Numbered from the stretch's first letter, positions 9,295-19,332 are shown. The stretch is 64,000 nucleotides of DNA from Salipiger pallidus (GCF_014643635.1 NZ_BMJV01000004.1:372001-436000), one strand, 5' to 3'. A program made the numbers and translations. Notes: a model not told the origin generated them from the letters alone.

Positions 9295-9602
9295 GGATCC
9301 CGTTTTCATCTTCATTGCATCAAATTCATCGGGAAAATCCGGCCAAATCGCGGCTTACCGCGTGGCATTCATGCCTCAAAGCCGCGAAACTGGACCGGAA
9401 AGGCTTGAATCCGCCGGGAACACTTGGGGTCAGCAGGAGTTTGCCCATCGAGAGCGCGTGCGCGACTGCACGCTCATGGCAGGGGAAATCCTGTAAAACC
9501 AGTTGTGATGTGCTAACGTAGTATCAATAAGAAGCGCGACGCGAATCGCGAAAGCGTGAGTGGCAGGGCACTTTTGGACAGCTGAAATTTAGGGACGGAC
9601 GC
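9295..9602. other. Intergenic stretch before the rodZ-like gene
   Basis: No coding frame or RNA gene was recognised in these 308 bases. The promoter of the rodZ-like gene must lie here, but I see no clear -35/-10 pair. Confidence 0.4.
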
Positions 9603-11246
9603 ATGATCGGGCGGAAATCCTCTCGAAAGCCGGAAACTGACGCGACCGACGCCGGACCCCGCGGGTTCGACGATTTTGCGCTTCGGCTCGGAGATGTGAT
9701 GCGCGGCGAACGCGCAACCATGGGCAAATCGCTCTTGGATGTGCAGCGGGAGCTGCGCATCAAGGCAAGTTATATTGCCGCCATCGAGAATTGCGACCCC
9801 TCCGCTTTCGACACGCCCGGCTTCATCGCCGGTTACGTGCGGTCCTACGCGCGCTACCTCGGTATGGACCCGGACGAGTGCTTCAACCATTTCTGTGCCG
9901 AAAGCGGTTTTTCCGTCGCCCATGGCATGTCCGACAAGGCCTCGACCATCCGCAAGCCGGGCGTTGCGCCCGTAGTGGATGATCAGCCACGCCCCAAGGC
10001 CCGGGACCCGTTCCAGGAACCGCGCATGGCCTTCGTGCCCGCCGGTGACAGCTTCTTCTCGCGGATCGAACCCGGTGCCATCGGCTCCATGCTGGTGCTG
10101 GTCGCGCTGATCGGCGGTATCGGCTACGGCGGCTGGTCCGTGCTGCGCGAGGTGCAGCGCGTGCAGCTGGCGCCGGTGGATCAGACCCCGGTGGTGCTGA
10201 GCGAACTTGACCCGCTGGCCGGTGCGACGGAACCCGCTGATGATGAAACCGACGAGGTGCAGACCGCAGGGGCAGGGGTGTTTTCTCCGCCTCGCTCCGA
10301 AGCGATGGACCGGCTCTATCGGCCGCAGGCGCTTGATGTGCCGGTACTGGTGGCGCGGGATGCGCCGATCTCGTCACTTGATCCGTCGACCGTGGGGGCC
10401 TTTGCTTCGCGCGGGATGCCGAACCGTGGTCAGACCGTGGCTCCCGATGGCAGCGAACGTCAGGTGGCGTCCCTCACTCAGGGCTTTGGCACCGACGCGG
10501 CGCCGCAGACGCTTCCTTCCCTTGCAGGGCAGGTGACGCTGGTTGCCGTGCGCCCTGCATGGGTTCGGGTGCGCGGCAGCAATGGCGGCGTGCTTTACGA
10601 GCGGGTGATGAATGCTGGCGATACCTGGCAGGTGCCCGCAGGCGAGACGGACCCGAGCCTTAATGTGGGCGAGTCCGGCGCGGTCTATTTCGCCGTCAAC
10701 GGCCAGACCTATGGTCCCGTCGGTGCCACTGGCACCGTGACCCGTGATCTGGGGCTGGACCCGGTGGTGTTGACCGCCGCCTACCAGCCCGCCGACCCCG
10801 GACGGGACGAGGATCTGCAGAGCATCGTCGCTGACCTTGGCTCTTCCGTGGCGTCGGTGGGCTCTGGCGCAACCGCTCTGCCCAAGGTTTTGGCCGACAA
10901 CGCGCCGGGTGTGATGATGATCGCCGTGCGTCCCGCGTGGGTGCGGGTGCGTGCCGCCGACGGGTCGGTGATCTACGAGGCGACCATGAATGCTGGCGAC
11001 ACCTACAAGCTGCCGGCGACCGACAATCCCGCCACGCTGCGGGTGGGCGAATCCGGCGCGATTTACTTTGCCGTCAACGGCCAGACCTACGGCCCGGCTG
11101 GTCCGAATGGACAGGTGACGTCGAACCTTGCGCTGTCGGTGGACAACCTCACCCAGAGCTTCGCCGTGGCCGACGCCTCGGACGACCGCGATCTGGGCCG
11201 GGTGGTCGCCGAGCTTGCGGATCTTGGCCCCCGCCGCACCGACTGA
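9603..11246 (+). CDS. RodZ-like protein with two DUF4115 domains
   Basis: RodZ-type proteins link the MreB cytoskeleton to the cell-wall elongation machinery. This 547-residue protein has an N-terminal helix-turn-helix domain (HTH_25, about residues 24-95, with GKSLLDVQRELRIKASYIAAIE). A single membrane helix follows at about 160-180 (IGSMLVLVALIGGIGYGG). The rest is predicted periplasmic and carries two copies of a DUF4115-like domain, about residues 304-396 and 430-516. Both copies contain VAVRPAWVRVR or its close variant, MNAGDT, VGESGA and YFAVNGQTYGP. Family members normally have one such domain, so the tandem duplication is unusual. The ATG at 9603 follows GGGACGGACGC. A strong terminator closes the gene before ispG. 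Confidence 0.75.
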   Translation: MIGRKSSRKPETDATDAGPRGFDDFALRLGDVMRGERATMGKSLLDVQRELRIKASYIAAIENCDPSAFDTPGFIAGYVRSYARYLGMDPDECFNHFCAESGFSVAHGMSDKASTIRKPGVAPVVDDQPRPKARDPFQEPRMAFVPAGDSFFSRIEPGAIGSMLVLVALIGGIGYGGWSVLREVQRVQLAPVDQTPVVLSELDPLAGATEPADDETDEVQTAGAGVFSPPRSEAMDRLYRPQALDVPVLVARDAPISSLDPSTVGAFASRGMPNRGQTVAPDGSERQVASLTQGFGTDAAPQTLPSLAGQVTLVAVRPAWVRVRGSNGGVLYERVMNAGDTWQVPAGETDPSLNVGESGAVYFAVNGQTYGPVGATGTVTRDLGLDPVVLTAAYQPADPGRDEDLQSIVADLGSSVASVGSGATALPKVLADNAPGVMMIAVRPAWVRVRAADGSVIYEATMNAGDTYKLPATDNPATLRVGESGAIYFAVNGQTYGPAGPNGQVTSNLALSVDNLTQSFAVADASDDRDLGRVVAELADLGPRRTD

Positions 11247-11284
11247 GCGTTTCGTGGCCTGATCCCTTGGGGCCTGCACCCAGC

Positions 11285-11309
11285 GACCCCGGTAGCACCG
11301 GGGTCTTTT
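11285..11309 (+). terminator. Intrinsic terminator after the rodZ-like gene
   Basis: GACCCCGGT-AGC-ACCGGGGTC forms a perfect 9-bp stem followed by TTTT. It separates the rodZ-like gene from ispG. Confidence 0.85.
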
Positions 11310-11526
11310 CATATGCGGACCGCAGGGTGGTCCGCGCGTCGCGGGCAGGCCCCGAACACAGTCAAGTGGCCGCCGCGCCCCTTGCTGCAAGCCGGACGGA
11401 GCACCATCTATGGACCGGCGTTGCAGGGGACAGGTTCACTTTCCCTCTGGTCCTATGGTGATTTCATGTCCATCGGGTTAAACAGACGCGTATGACCACG
11501 AACGCTCTGCGGAGGAGCATTTCCCC

Positions 11527-12657
11527 ATGAGCCACAATCCCATTCGTCCCTGGCGCAACATCGACCGTCGCAAATCCCGCCAGATCATGGTGGGCAATGT
11601 CCCGGTCGGGGGCGATGCGCCGATTTCGGTCCAGACGATGACCAACACGATCACCACCGACGTCAAGGCGACGGTGGAGCAGGTGCAGCGCGCCGCCGAG
11701 GCCGGTGCCGACATCGTGCGTGTTTCCGTCCCCGACGAGGACAGCGCCAAGGCGCTAAAGGAGATCGTGCGCGAAAGCCCCGTGCCGATCGTCGCGGACA
11801 TCCACTTCCACTACAAACGCGGCATTGAGGCCGCCGAAGCCGGTGCGGCTTGCCTGCGGATCAACCCCGGCAACATCGGCAGCCCCGAGCGTGTGCGCGA
11901 GGTCATCAGGGCCGCACGTGACAACAACTGCTCCATGCGCATCGGCGTCAACGGTGGCAGCCTCGAGCGCCATTTGCTTGAGAAATACGGAGAGCCGTGC
12001 CCCGACGCGATGGTGGAATCCGCGCTTGATCACATCAAGCTTCTGGAAGACAACGATTTCCACGAGTTCAAGATCAGCGTGAAGGCGTCTGACGTCTTCC
12101 TGTCCTCGGCCGCCTATATGGGCCTTGCCGAGGCAACCGACAAACCGCTGCACCTTGGCATCACCGAGGCGGGCGGGCTGACCTCGGGCACCATCAAGAG
12201 CGCCATCGGCCTTGGCCAGCTGCTGTGGATGGGCATCGGTGACACGGTGCGGGTGAGCCTTTCGGCGGACCCGGTCGAGGAGATCAAGGTCGGCTACGAG
12301 ATCCTCAAATCGCTCGGCCTGCGGCATCGCGGCGTCAACATCATCTCCTGCCCGTCCTGCGCGCGGCAGGGCTTTGACGTCATCAAGACCGTGGAGGCGC
12401 TCGAAGAGCGGCTCGAGCACATCAAGACGCCGATGTCGCTGTCGATTATCGGCTGCGTGGTCAACGGCCCCGGCGAGGCGCTGATGACCGATGTGGGCTT
12501 CACCGGCGGCGGTGCGGGCAGCGGTATGGTCTACCTTGCGGGCAAGGCCAGTCACAAGATGTCCAACGACCAGATGATCGACCATATCGTCGAGGAGGTC
12601 GAGAAGAAGGCGGCCGAGATCGACGCCAAGGAACGCGCCTCCGAGGCGGCCGAATAA
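11527..12657 (+). CDS. ispG: 4-hydroxy-3-methylbut-2-enyl diphosphate synthase
   Basis: IspG (GcpE) reductively dehydrates MEcPP to HMBPP, the penultimate step of the MEP isoprenoid pathway, using a [4Fe-4S] cluster. The protein has 376 residues. The three cluster cysteines are visible: C275 and C278 in SCPSCARQG, and C310 in [10 protein letters not shown], which also carries the family glutamate E317. The N-terminal TIM-barrel part has [15 protein letters not shown] near residue 26, as expected. The start is the ATG at 11527, preceded by GGAGGAGCATTTCCCC. The last 20 residues are a charged helical tail. In several bacteria ispG lies beside a rodZ-like gene, and that neighbourhood is kept here. 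Confidence 0.96.
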   Translation: MSHNPIRPWRNIDRRKSRQIMVGNVPVGGDAPISVQTMTNTITTDVKATVEQVQRAAEAGADIVRVSVPDEDSAKALKEIVRESPVPIVADIHFHYKRGIEAAEAGAACLRINPGNIGSPERVREVIRAARDNNCSMRIGVNGGSLERHLLEKYGEPCPDAMVESALDHIKLLEDNDFHEFKISVKASDVFLSSAAYMGLAEATDKPLHLGITEAGGLTSGTIKSAIGLGQLLWMGIGDTVRVSLSADPVEEIKVGYEILKSLGLRHRGVNIISCPSCARQGFDVIKTVEALEERLEHIKTPMSLSIIGCVVNGPGEALMTDVGFTGGGAGSGMVYLAGKASHKMSNDQMIDHIVEEVEKKAAEIDAKERASEAAE

Positions 12658-12790
12658 GGCGCGGCTTTGTCGCGTGCCACCCAGGCGCTTGTGAAACCCG
12701 CCGGGGTGGTTGCTTTACCGGCTCGCGGAGCCTTCGATGTCTCCGGTATCGGTACGGCCCCTTCTGGGCAGGGCCGCACCGGACAAGACC

Positions 12791-13561
12791 TCAGCCTTCC
12801 GAGCGGATCTCTTCGACCACCTGACGCATGCCGTCGAGCGGCACGTAGCCACGCAGCATCTGGTCGCCGAAGACGAAGCTCGGAGTGCCATTGATCTGCA
12901 TCTGTTGCGCCAGCGTGCGGGTTTCCTGAATGCGGCGGGTGATCTCCTCGTCTGACATCCGCGAGATCACCGCGTCCGCGTCCAGCTCGAGCGTCTCTGC
13001 AAGGCGGCGCAGAACCGGCTCGGAGGGCTCGCCCTCGAGGGTCATGAGTGCGTCATGAGCTTGCTTGTAGGCGTCGTCCCCCGCTTCCATCATCACCGCC
13101 AGCGCAAAGCGCGACGAGGTCATGGACGCTTCGCCGAGGATCGGGAATTCCTTTAGGATGATACGGATGTTGCCGTCGCTTTCTACCAGTTCCTCGACCT
13201 CGGGAAAGGCGCGGCGGCAGTAGCCGCAACGGTAGTCGGCGAATTCTACGATGGTCACGTCGCCATCGGGGTTGCCGCCGACGTAGCTGTAGCCGTCGTC
13301 GAAGAGAGCGTCGGCGTTGGCGGCCACCAGTTCGTCATCGGCGGCGGCCTGCGCTTCGGCCTGCTGGTTTTCAAGGGCGCTCACCGCCTCCATGATGACC
13401 TGCGGGTTGTCGAGCAGGTAGCTACGAACCTCGGCACCGAAAGCCTCGCGCTGCTCGTCGGTCATGTTCGCCACGTCGAATTCCTGTGCGGGCAGGGTGG
13501 TGGCAGTCAGGCCGGCCGCAAGGGCGGCGGCACTGGCGGCAAGGCGGGGGCGGTTGAACAT
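12791..13561 (-). CDS. DsbA-family periplasmic thiol-disulfide oxidoreductase
   Basis: The protein has 256 residues with a signal peptide of about 24 residues ending at LPAQ. A helical N-terminal extension (EQREAFGAEVRSYLLDNPQVIMEA..) is typical of the DsbA/Com1-like DSBA_thioredoxin group. The thioredoxin domain contains the redox motif C112-G-Y-C115 in FADYRCGYCRRAF, and the cis-proline loop is in GTPSFVFG. It should oxidise or isomerise disulfides of exported proteins. The frame is open upstream to 13591, but the ATG at 13561 gives a proper signal peptide. It is divergent from an aminotransferase gene; the 235-base gap between them holds GC-rich repeats. Confidence 0.85.
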   Translation of the reverse strand: MFNRPRLAASAAALAAGLTATTLPAQEFDVANMTDEQREAFGAEVRSYLLDNPQVIMEAVSALENQQAEAQAAADDELVAANADALFDDGYSYVGGNPDGDVTIVEFADYRCGYCRRAFPEVEELVESDGNIRIILKEFPILGEASMTSSRFALAVMMEAGDDAYKQAHDALMTLEGEPSEPVLRRLAETLELDADAVISRMSDEEITRRIQETRTLAQQMQINGTPSFVFGDQMLRGYVPLDGMRQVVEEIRSEG

Positions 13562-13671
13562 CGAAGCTCCGTTCTGTCTGGTTGGCCGCACTTGGAATGG
13601 CGGGCTTGCCTGTTTTGCCGCCCCAGTGGCGGCGGGCTTGTGCGGCGTCTATCACATTTCCGGCGCGGTGC

Positions 13672-13736
13672 CACGCGCCCGGAGGGGCAGATGTCACGCG
13701 CCCGGAGAGGGCTAGTGCGAAGCGCCCGAAGGGGCG
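13672..13736. repeat. Three short GC-rich imperfect repeats
   Basis: Three tandemly arranged imperfect copies of GCGCCCGGAGGGGC, each itself weakly palindromic, sit about 23-25 bases apart in the divergent promoter region between the DsbA-like and aminotransferase genes. No regulator can be assigned to them. Confidence 0.45.
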
Positions 13737-13796
13737 GACGTTGACCCGTCCCGCCGGGCGGCGTAATCGGACACCCTCGGGCCAAAATGGGAGAGC

Positions 13797-14942
13797 GTGA
13801 TGCGGAACTCAAGCCGGGGGGCAGTGGATCCCTTCATCGTGATGGATGTCATGGAGGCCGCGCGGGCCGCCGAGGAGGCAGGCCGCCACATCATCCACAT
13901 GGAGGTGGGCCAGCCCTCTTCACCCGCCCCGGAACACGCCCGCAAGGTGCTGGCCGACACCATGAAGACCGACCCGCTTGGGTACACGGTCGCCCTTGGG
14001 ATCCCCGAATTGCGCACACGCATCGCGCAGCTTTACGGCGAATGGTACGACGTGGACCTCGATCCGGCGCGGGTGGTCGTGACCCCCGGCAGTTCGGGGG
14101 GCTTTGTGCTGGCCTTCACCGCGCTCTTCGATGCCGGCGACAAGGTGGCGCTGGGGATGCCGGGCTACCCGTCCTATCGGCAGATCCTCAAGGCGCTGGA
14201 CCTTCAGCCGCTCGAGGTGCAGGCAAAGCCCGAAAACGGATTGCAGCTGGTGCCCGACGATCTGAAGGGCCTCGATTATCAGGGTCTGATGATGGCATCG
14301 CCCGCGAACCCCACTGGCACGATGCTGGACCGTGGCCAGCTGGGCGACATGATCGGCGCCTGTCACGAGGCCGGCGCGGCCTTCCTGTCGGATGAGATCT
14401 ACCATGGCATCGAATACGACAAGCGCGCGGTGACCGCGCTGGAAGTGTCGGACGATGTCTGCGTCATCAACTCCTTCTCCAAGTATTTCTCGATGACCGG
14501 CTGGCGGGTGGGCTGGCTGGTGGTGCCGCCCGCGCAGGTGCGTCAGATCGAACGCTTGGCGCAGAACCTTTTCATCTGTCCGCCCCATGCGGCGCAGGTG
14601 GCGGCGTTGGCGGCGATGGACGCCGGGGACGAGCTGAACGCCAACCTTGCCGTCTATGCCCGCAACAGGGCCCTGATGCTCGAAGGGTTGCCGAAGGCGG
14701 GATTCGACCGCATCGCGCCGCCCGACGGGGCCTTCTACGTCTACGCGGACGTGAGCCACATCACCGATGACAGTCGCGCCTTCGCCGCCGAGATCCTCGA
14801 AAAGGCCGGCGTCGCCGTGACGCCGGGCCTTGATTTCGATCCGGTGCGCGGCGGCGGCACGCTGCGCTTTTCCTATGCGCGGGGCACGGCTGACATCGAG
14901 GAAGGGCTCGAGCGGCTGCGGGTCTTCATGGAACACCGCTGA
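13797..14942 (+). CDS. Class I/II PLP-dependent aminotransferase
   Basis: This 381-residue fold-type I aminotransferase should move an amino group between an amino acid and a 2-oxo acid in the cytosol. Visible features are the phosphate-binding PGSSGG near residue 99, the NPTGT motif, the DEIYHGIEY cofactor loop, the Schiff-base lysine K229 in NSFSKYFSMTGWRVGW, and the C-terminal LRFSYA arginine that binds the substrate carboxylate. The sequence is closest in feel to AspC/PatA-like enzymes without a fixed specificity, so I give no gene symbol. ATG codons occur at 13797 and 13800 and either could start translation. The next gene, the amidase, begins about 50 bases after the stop. Confidence 0.88.
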   Translation: MMRNSSRGAVDPFIVMDVMEAARAAEEAGRHIIHMEVGQPSSPAPEHARKVLADTMKTDPLGYTVALGIPELRTRIAQLYGEWYDVDLDPARVVVTPGSSGGFVLAFTALFDAGDKVALGMPGYPSYRQILKALDLQPLEVQAKPENGLQLVPDDLKGLDYQGLMMASPANPTGTMLDRGQLGDMIGACHEAGAAFLSDEIYHGIEYDKRAVTALEVSDDVCVINSFSKYFSMTGWRVGWLVVPPAQVRQIERLAQNLFICPPHAAQVAALAAMDAGDELNANLAVYARNRALMLEGLPKAGFDRIAPPDGAFYVYADVSHITDDSRAFAAEILEKAGVAVTPGLDFDPVRGGGTLRFSYARGTADIEEGLERLRVFMEHR

Positions 14943-14993
14943 GTCGGCTTGCACGAATCCGCCGGGGCCATGCTAGGGTCCGGCGAAACGGAC

Positions 14994-16232
14994 ATGAGCA
15001 GAAAAAGAGCCGGGCGGATGAGCAGGATCCTGACAGTTGTGCTGGCGCTGAGCCTTGTTGCGGGGCTGTGCTCCGCAGCGATGGCGCAGCCCATGGGAGG
15101 GCGTGCGAGCTTCGAGGACGGCCGCTTCGAAGATGCCCGCCAGGGCGCGGCGCAGCTTGATCTGCAGCTCAGCCAGGGGGTGCCGTGGCGTGCCTTCACC
15201 TTGACCGACCCGGCGCGGCTGGTGGTCGATTTCCGCGAGGTTGACTGGACCGGCGCCGAGGCCACGGCGATCGTGCACACGGACGCGGTGAGCGATCTGC
15301 GCATGGGGCCGTTCCGCTCGGGGTGGTCGCGGCTGGTGGCGGTGCTGGCGCGGCCCATGGTGATCGGCCAGGCGGGCATGACTGTGGCCGAGGGCAGTGG
15401 CGCGGCATCTCTGCTGCTGCGGCTCGATCCCAGCGATCCGGCGGCGATGGAGGAGCTGTCGGGCGCGCCCCAAGACCCGCGATGGGATCTGCCCCCCGCC
15501 AGTGCCACCGCCGACCGGCGCGGCAGGGACGGGCCGCTGCGCATCGTGCTCGACCCCGGCCATGGCGGCATCGACCCCGGAGCGGAACGGCGTGGTCATT
15601 CCGAAGCCAACCTGATGCTCGCCTTCGCGCGCGAGCTGCGCGACGTTCTGCGCCGGGCGGGGTACGACGCGATCCTCACCCGGGATGACGACGTTTTCGT
15701 ATCGCTCGAGGGGAGGGTGGCGCTGGCCCATGATCTGCGCGCCGACCTCTTCGTGTCGCTGCATGCGGATGCCATTGAAGAGGGTATCGCCCATGGTGCT
15801 TCGGTCTACACCCTGTCGGGCGATGCATCGGATGCCGCCTCCGAAGCGCTGGCCGAACGGCACAACCGCGATGACCTCCTTGCCGGGCTCGACCTGTCGG
15901 GCTCGGACGACCGGGTGGCGAACGTGCTGATGGACCTCGCGCGGCTCGACAATGGCCCGCGTAGCCTGTCGCTGGCCAAACACCTCGTGGGCGGCATCCG
16001 CAACGCGGTGGGCTCGGTCCACAAGCGGCCGCTGCGGCAGGCGGGGTTTTCGGTACTGAAGGCCGCCGACATTCCCTCGGTGCTGGTCGAGGTGGGGTTC
16101 CTGTCCACCGCGCGCGACCTCGAGCTTCTGCAGGATCCAGCATGGCGGGCCGGCATGGCGGCTGGCATCCGTGACGGGATCGAAGCGTGGGCTATCGAGG
16201 ACGAGGCGCTGGCCCGACTGCGCCGCCAGTAG
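14994..16232 (+). CDS. N-acetylmuramoyl-L-alanine amidase, AmiC type
   Basis: This periplasmic zinc amidase cuts the amide bond between MurNAc and the stem peptide, mainly at the septum. The protein has 412 residues from the chosen ATG, with a signal peptide ending near AAMAQP (about residue 31). An AMIN domain follows (about 40-140, with LVVDFREVDW), which targets peptidoglycan. The Amidase_3 domain begins with LDPGHGG. Zinc ligands are H190, E204 and H257, and the catalytic glutamate is E366 in VLVEVGFLS, all readable. A second in-frame ATG 24 bases downstream is also possible. In many relatives this gene lies directly before the PBP1A gene, as it does here, although 514 bases separate them. 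Confidence 0.92.
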   Translation: MSRKRAGRMSRILTVVLALSLVAGLCSAAMAQPMGGRASFEDGRFEDARQGAAQLDLQLSQGVPWRAFTLTDPARLVVDFREVDWTGAEATAIVHTDAVSDLRMGPFRSGWSRLVAVLARPMVIGQAGMTVAEGSGAASLLLRLDPSDPAAMEELSGAPQDPRWDLPPASATADRRGRDGPLRIVLDPGHGGIDPGAERRGHSEANLMLAFARELRDVLRRAGYDAILTRDDDVFVSLEGRVALAHDLRADLFVSLHADAIEEGIAHGASVYTLSGDASDAASEALAERHNRDDLLAGLDLSGSDDRVANVLMDLARLDNGPRSLSLAKHLVGGIRNAVGSVHKRPLRQAGFSVLKAADIPSVLVEVGFLSTARDLELLQDPAWRAGMAAGIRDGIEAWAIEDEALARLRRQ

Positions 16233-16686
16233 GCCAACATAGGGCGGTGACGGACCTGCGCCGACGTTGCTGCGGTGCCGGGCAGGGCGCTGGGGTCGTC
16301 GTGCCGCCGCTTGGGGACCGTCCCGTGCTTTGGGCGTGTGCCGACCCAGCGGACCTCATGCCGTATCTCTGTGGCGGGATAGTGCGCCACGGGTCCGGGA
16401 CGCAGCGCCGTTACGGACACCTCGGCTCTGGGCGCGCGCTGCACCATGAGCCCGGTCCGCTTGGCTTTCTCAAAACGTGGTTTGGGATGCCCCTGTCGCC
16501 GGCCCCGGGTCTGTGTGGGCGGGGCTGGCCCGATCTCACCGCAGAAATGGTCCCAGCGGCACGAAACCGCCTGTCTTCCTCCGATCCATCCGTTATGTAG
16601 AGCGCCGGAGGCCGGTGCCTGCCTTGTCCCGCATCGGCAGGAGCAGGGCGGGGCAAAACGTGATCGCCCCCTGATGTTCATGTGTT
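16233..16686. other. Long gap between amidase and PBP1A genes
   Basis: I find no credible gene in these 454 bases: frames are open because of high GC, but none has a good start, ribosome-binding site or family resemblance. No RNA gene was recognised. Only the promoter-like sequence at the right edge stands out. Confidence 0.4.
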
Positions 16687-16713
16687 TTGACCGGACGCCC
16701 CGTCTTGTATATT
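16687..16713 (+). promoter_or_regulatory. Possible sigma70 promoter of mrcA
   Basis: TTGACC and TATATT lie 15 bases apart, ending 33 bases before the GTG of the PBP1A gene. The spacing is short, so this is a tentative call. Confidence 0.4.
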
Positions 16714-16746
16714 GGGGGCGGCAATCCCACGAAAGGCGGCCATCGC

Positions 16747-19284
16747 GTGCTACGGTTCATCTTCTCCTTCTTCGGCGGAATCTTCTCGATCCTGACCCTT
16801 GGCCTTGCCATGGGGGCGGTCACCATCGGTGCCGTTTTCTGGATGTATGGACAGGATCTTCCCAGCCACGAGAGCCTTGCACAGTACACGCCGCCGACCA
16901 TCAGCCGGATCTATTCACAGGAAGGTCGGGTCATCGATGAGTTCGCGCAGGAGCGGCGAATCTTCACCCCTGCGGACCAGATCCCCGACCTCGTGAAGCA
17001 GGCCTTCATCTCGGCCGAGGACAAGAACTTCTACACCCACCAGGGGTATGATCCGCGCGGCATCGCCGTGGCGGCACTCGATGCGGTGAAATCGCGCGGG
17101 CGGGACGTGCGCGGCGCGTCGACCATCACCCAGCAGGTGATGAAGAACTTCCTGCTGTCCGGCGACCGCCGGGCCGAGCGCAAGATCAAGGAGATCATCC
17201 TTGCCTCCCGTGTGGAAAGCGCCCTGTCGAAGGAAAAGATCCTCGAGCTCTACCTGAACGAGATCTTCTTGGGGCAGAACTCCTACGGCGTGACCGCCGC
17301 TGCCCAGACCTATTTCAACAAGGCGCTGACTGAACTTGCGCCGAACGAGGCAGCTTTCCTTGCCTCGATGCCCAAGGCACCTTCGGATTTCCACCCGGTG
17401 CGCGCCAAGGAGCGCCTGCTGGCCCGCCGCAACTACGTGCTGCGCGAGATGGAGGACAACGGCTACATCGACACCGCGACGATGGAGCGAGAACTGGCCG
17501 CGCCGCTGCTGTCGGTTCAGAACGGCGATTACGAGCCTTACCAGATGGCGCTGCCGCCGCGCGACTACTTCACCGACGAGATCCGCCGCCAGCTGACACA
17601 GAACTTCGGCGAGGGCGAGTTCTACTCGGGCGGTCTGTCGGTGCGCGCCACGCTGGACCCCGAAATGCAGGTGGAGGCCGCCGAGAGCCTGCGCATCGCG
17701 CTTGAACAGTATGACCGTGGCCTCGGCCGTTGGACCGGCACCGGCGAGACCATCGCCGAGGATCAGCTGGGCAGCGAAGAGGCCTGGCGTGCTGCCCTGG
17801 CGTCGGCCAATGTGCCCCGTGACATCGACCTCGAAAGCCGCTGGTTGCCGGCGGTGGTGCTCGAGGTCGGGGACCAGTCGATGCAGCTGGGGATCGAGGG
17901 CGTGGCCTCGGATGACGCGCGCGGCTCTTCGGTGCCCCGTGATGACATCTCCTGGGTGCGTGGTAGCTTCGCCGATAATTTCGACCGTGGCGATGTGGTG
18001 CTGGTGCGCGAGATGACCTCGGACAGCGACGGCAGCTTCATTCGCTGGACCCTGCGGCAGGTGCCCAGGGTTCAGGGGGCGTTCATGGCGATGGACGTGA
18101 ACACCGGCCGGGTGATCGCGATGCAGGGCGGCTTCAGCTATCAGGACAGCGTCTTCAACCGCGCGACGCAGGCGATGCGCCAGCCGGGGTCGAGCTTCAA
18201 GCCCTTCGTCTATGCCTCGGCGCTGGATTCGGGTTACTCGCCGTCCACAATCATCATCGACGCGCCGATCGAGATCGACACGCCGCAGGGCGTCTGGCGG
18301 CCCAAGAACTCGTCCAACACCTATTACGGTCCGACGCCGCTGCGCACCGGGATCGAGCAGTCGCGGAACCTCATGACCATCCGCCTCGCGCAGGAAATCG
18401 GTATGGACACCGTGGGCCGCTACGCCGAACGCTTCGGGGTCTATGACCACATGGGCCGGGTGCTGGCAAACTCGCTGGGGGCGGACGAGACGACACTCTA
18501 CAAGATGATCTCCGCCTACGCGATGTTCGCCAATGGCGGGGAGCGCGTAGAGCCGACCCTCGTGGACCGGGTGCAGGATCGTTATGGCCGCACCATCTAC
18601 AACCACGAGAGCGCGGCGGGGAACGAACGGGTCTGCGTCGATTGCGCCGATCCGAACCTTGCACCGGGGCAAAGCCCGCGCATCGTCAACAACCGCGAGC
18701 GCATCATGGACGCGGTCACCGCCTACCAGCTGACATCGATGATGCAGGGCGTGGTGCAGCGCGGGACAGCATCCGGCGTTGTGGATCTCGGGGTGCCCAC
18801 CGCGGGCAAGACCGGCACCACCAACGATGCCAAGGACGTGTGGTTCCTCGGCTTCACCAGCAACATCGTGGCGGGCTGCTACATCGGCTACGACACGCCG
18901 CGTCCGCTGGGGCGCGGGGCCTATGGCGGCTCCATGTGCGGCCCGGTGTTCCAGCGCTTCATGACAAAGGCGGTGCAGAAATATGGTGGCGGCCCGTTCA
19001 AGGTGCCAGAGGCCTGCGAGTTCATCAACATCGACCGCTTCACCGGCTCGCGGCTCGGGCCGAATGCCTCGGGGTCGAACGTGGTTGCCGAGTGCTTCCG
19101 CCGTGGCGAAGAGCCGATGTTCGGGGTGCCGCTGGACGGCGGCTGGGCAATGTCGGGGAATTTCGACGTGATCCAGCCCGATGGCTCGACCCGGTCGCGC
19201 GAGGTCACCACCTCTACCGGCCGCCGCGCCGTGGTCGGCCCCAAGGCGAGCTTTGGCACGCTGTCGTCGGGCGGGCTCTACTGA
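16747..19284 (+). CDS. mrcA: Penicillin-binding protein 1A, bifunctional class A
   Basis: This 845-residue inner-membrane enzyme polymerises glycan strands and cross-links peptides in the periplasm. A membrane anchor lies at about residues 7-30. The GT51 domain carries the catalytic glutamate E91 in ISAEDKNFYTHQGYD and a RGASTITQQVMKN motif. An OB-like insert, about residues 330-440, is typical of PBP1A. The transpeptidase domain shows S482 in the SxxK box GSSFKPF, S539-R-N541, and K688-T-G. I chose the GTG at 16747 because GAAAGG precedes it and the protein then begins MLRFIFSFFGG. An upstream ATG in frame at 16687 would add 20 residues and run through the promoter-like sequence. ftsZ follows instead of the prfB gene often found next in relatives. 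Confidence 0.94.
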   Translation: MLRFIFSFFGGIFSILTLGLAMGAVTIGAVFWMYGQDLPSHESLAQYTPPTISRIYSQEGRVIDEFAQERRIFTPADQIPDLVKQAFISAEDKNFYTHQGYDPRGIAVAALDAVKSRGRDVRGASTITQQVMKNFLLSGDRRAERKIKEIILASRVESALSKEKILELYLNEIFLGQNSYGVTAAAQTYFNKALTELAPNEAAFLASMPKAPSDFHPVRAKERLLARRNYVLREMEDNGYIDTATMERELAAPLLSVQNGDYEPYQMALPPRDYFTDEIRRQLTQNFGEGEFYSGGLSVRATLDPEMQVEAAESLRIALEQYDRGLGRWTGTGETIAEDQLGSEEAWRAALASANVPRDIDLESRWLPAVVLEVGDQSMQLGIEGVASDDARGSSVPRDDISWVRGSFADNFDRGDVVLVREMTSDSDGSFIRWTLRQVPRVQGAFMAMDVNTGRVIAMQGGFSYQDSVFNRATQAMRQPGSSFKPFVYASALDSGYSPSTIIIDAPIEIDTPQGVWRPKNSSNTYYGPTPLRTGIEQSRNLMTIRLAQEIGMDTVGRYAERFGVYDHMGRVLANSLGADETTLYKMISAYAMFANGGERVEPTLVDRVQDRYGRTIYNHESAAGNERVCVDCADPNLAPGQSPRIVNNRERIMDAVTAYQLTSMMQGVVQRGTASGVVDLGVPTAGKTGTTNDAKDVWFLGFTSNIVAGCYIGYDTPRPLGRGAYGGSMCGPVFQRFMTKAVQKYGGGPFKVPEACEFINIDRFTGSRLGPNASGSNVVAECFRRGEEPMFGVPLDGGWAMSGNFDVIQPDGSTRSREVTTSTGRRAVVGPKASFGTLSSGGLY

Positions 19285-19332
19285 GCGGACCCGGCGGAGC
19301 CTCCGGCGCAGGTTGAGCGCCTGCGGCGCGGC

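Noticed and set aside
16687-16746. Upstream ATG for mrcA
   Set aside because: It would overlap the promoter-like hexamers and add 20 residues not expected before the membrane anchor; the GTG at 16747 has GAAAGG in front.
16915-18672. Long minus-strand open frame opposite mrcA (585 codons)
   Set aside because: It is antisense to a complete PBP1A gene; the composition (His, Arg, Gly, Ala) is that of a GC-rich shadow.
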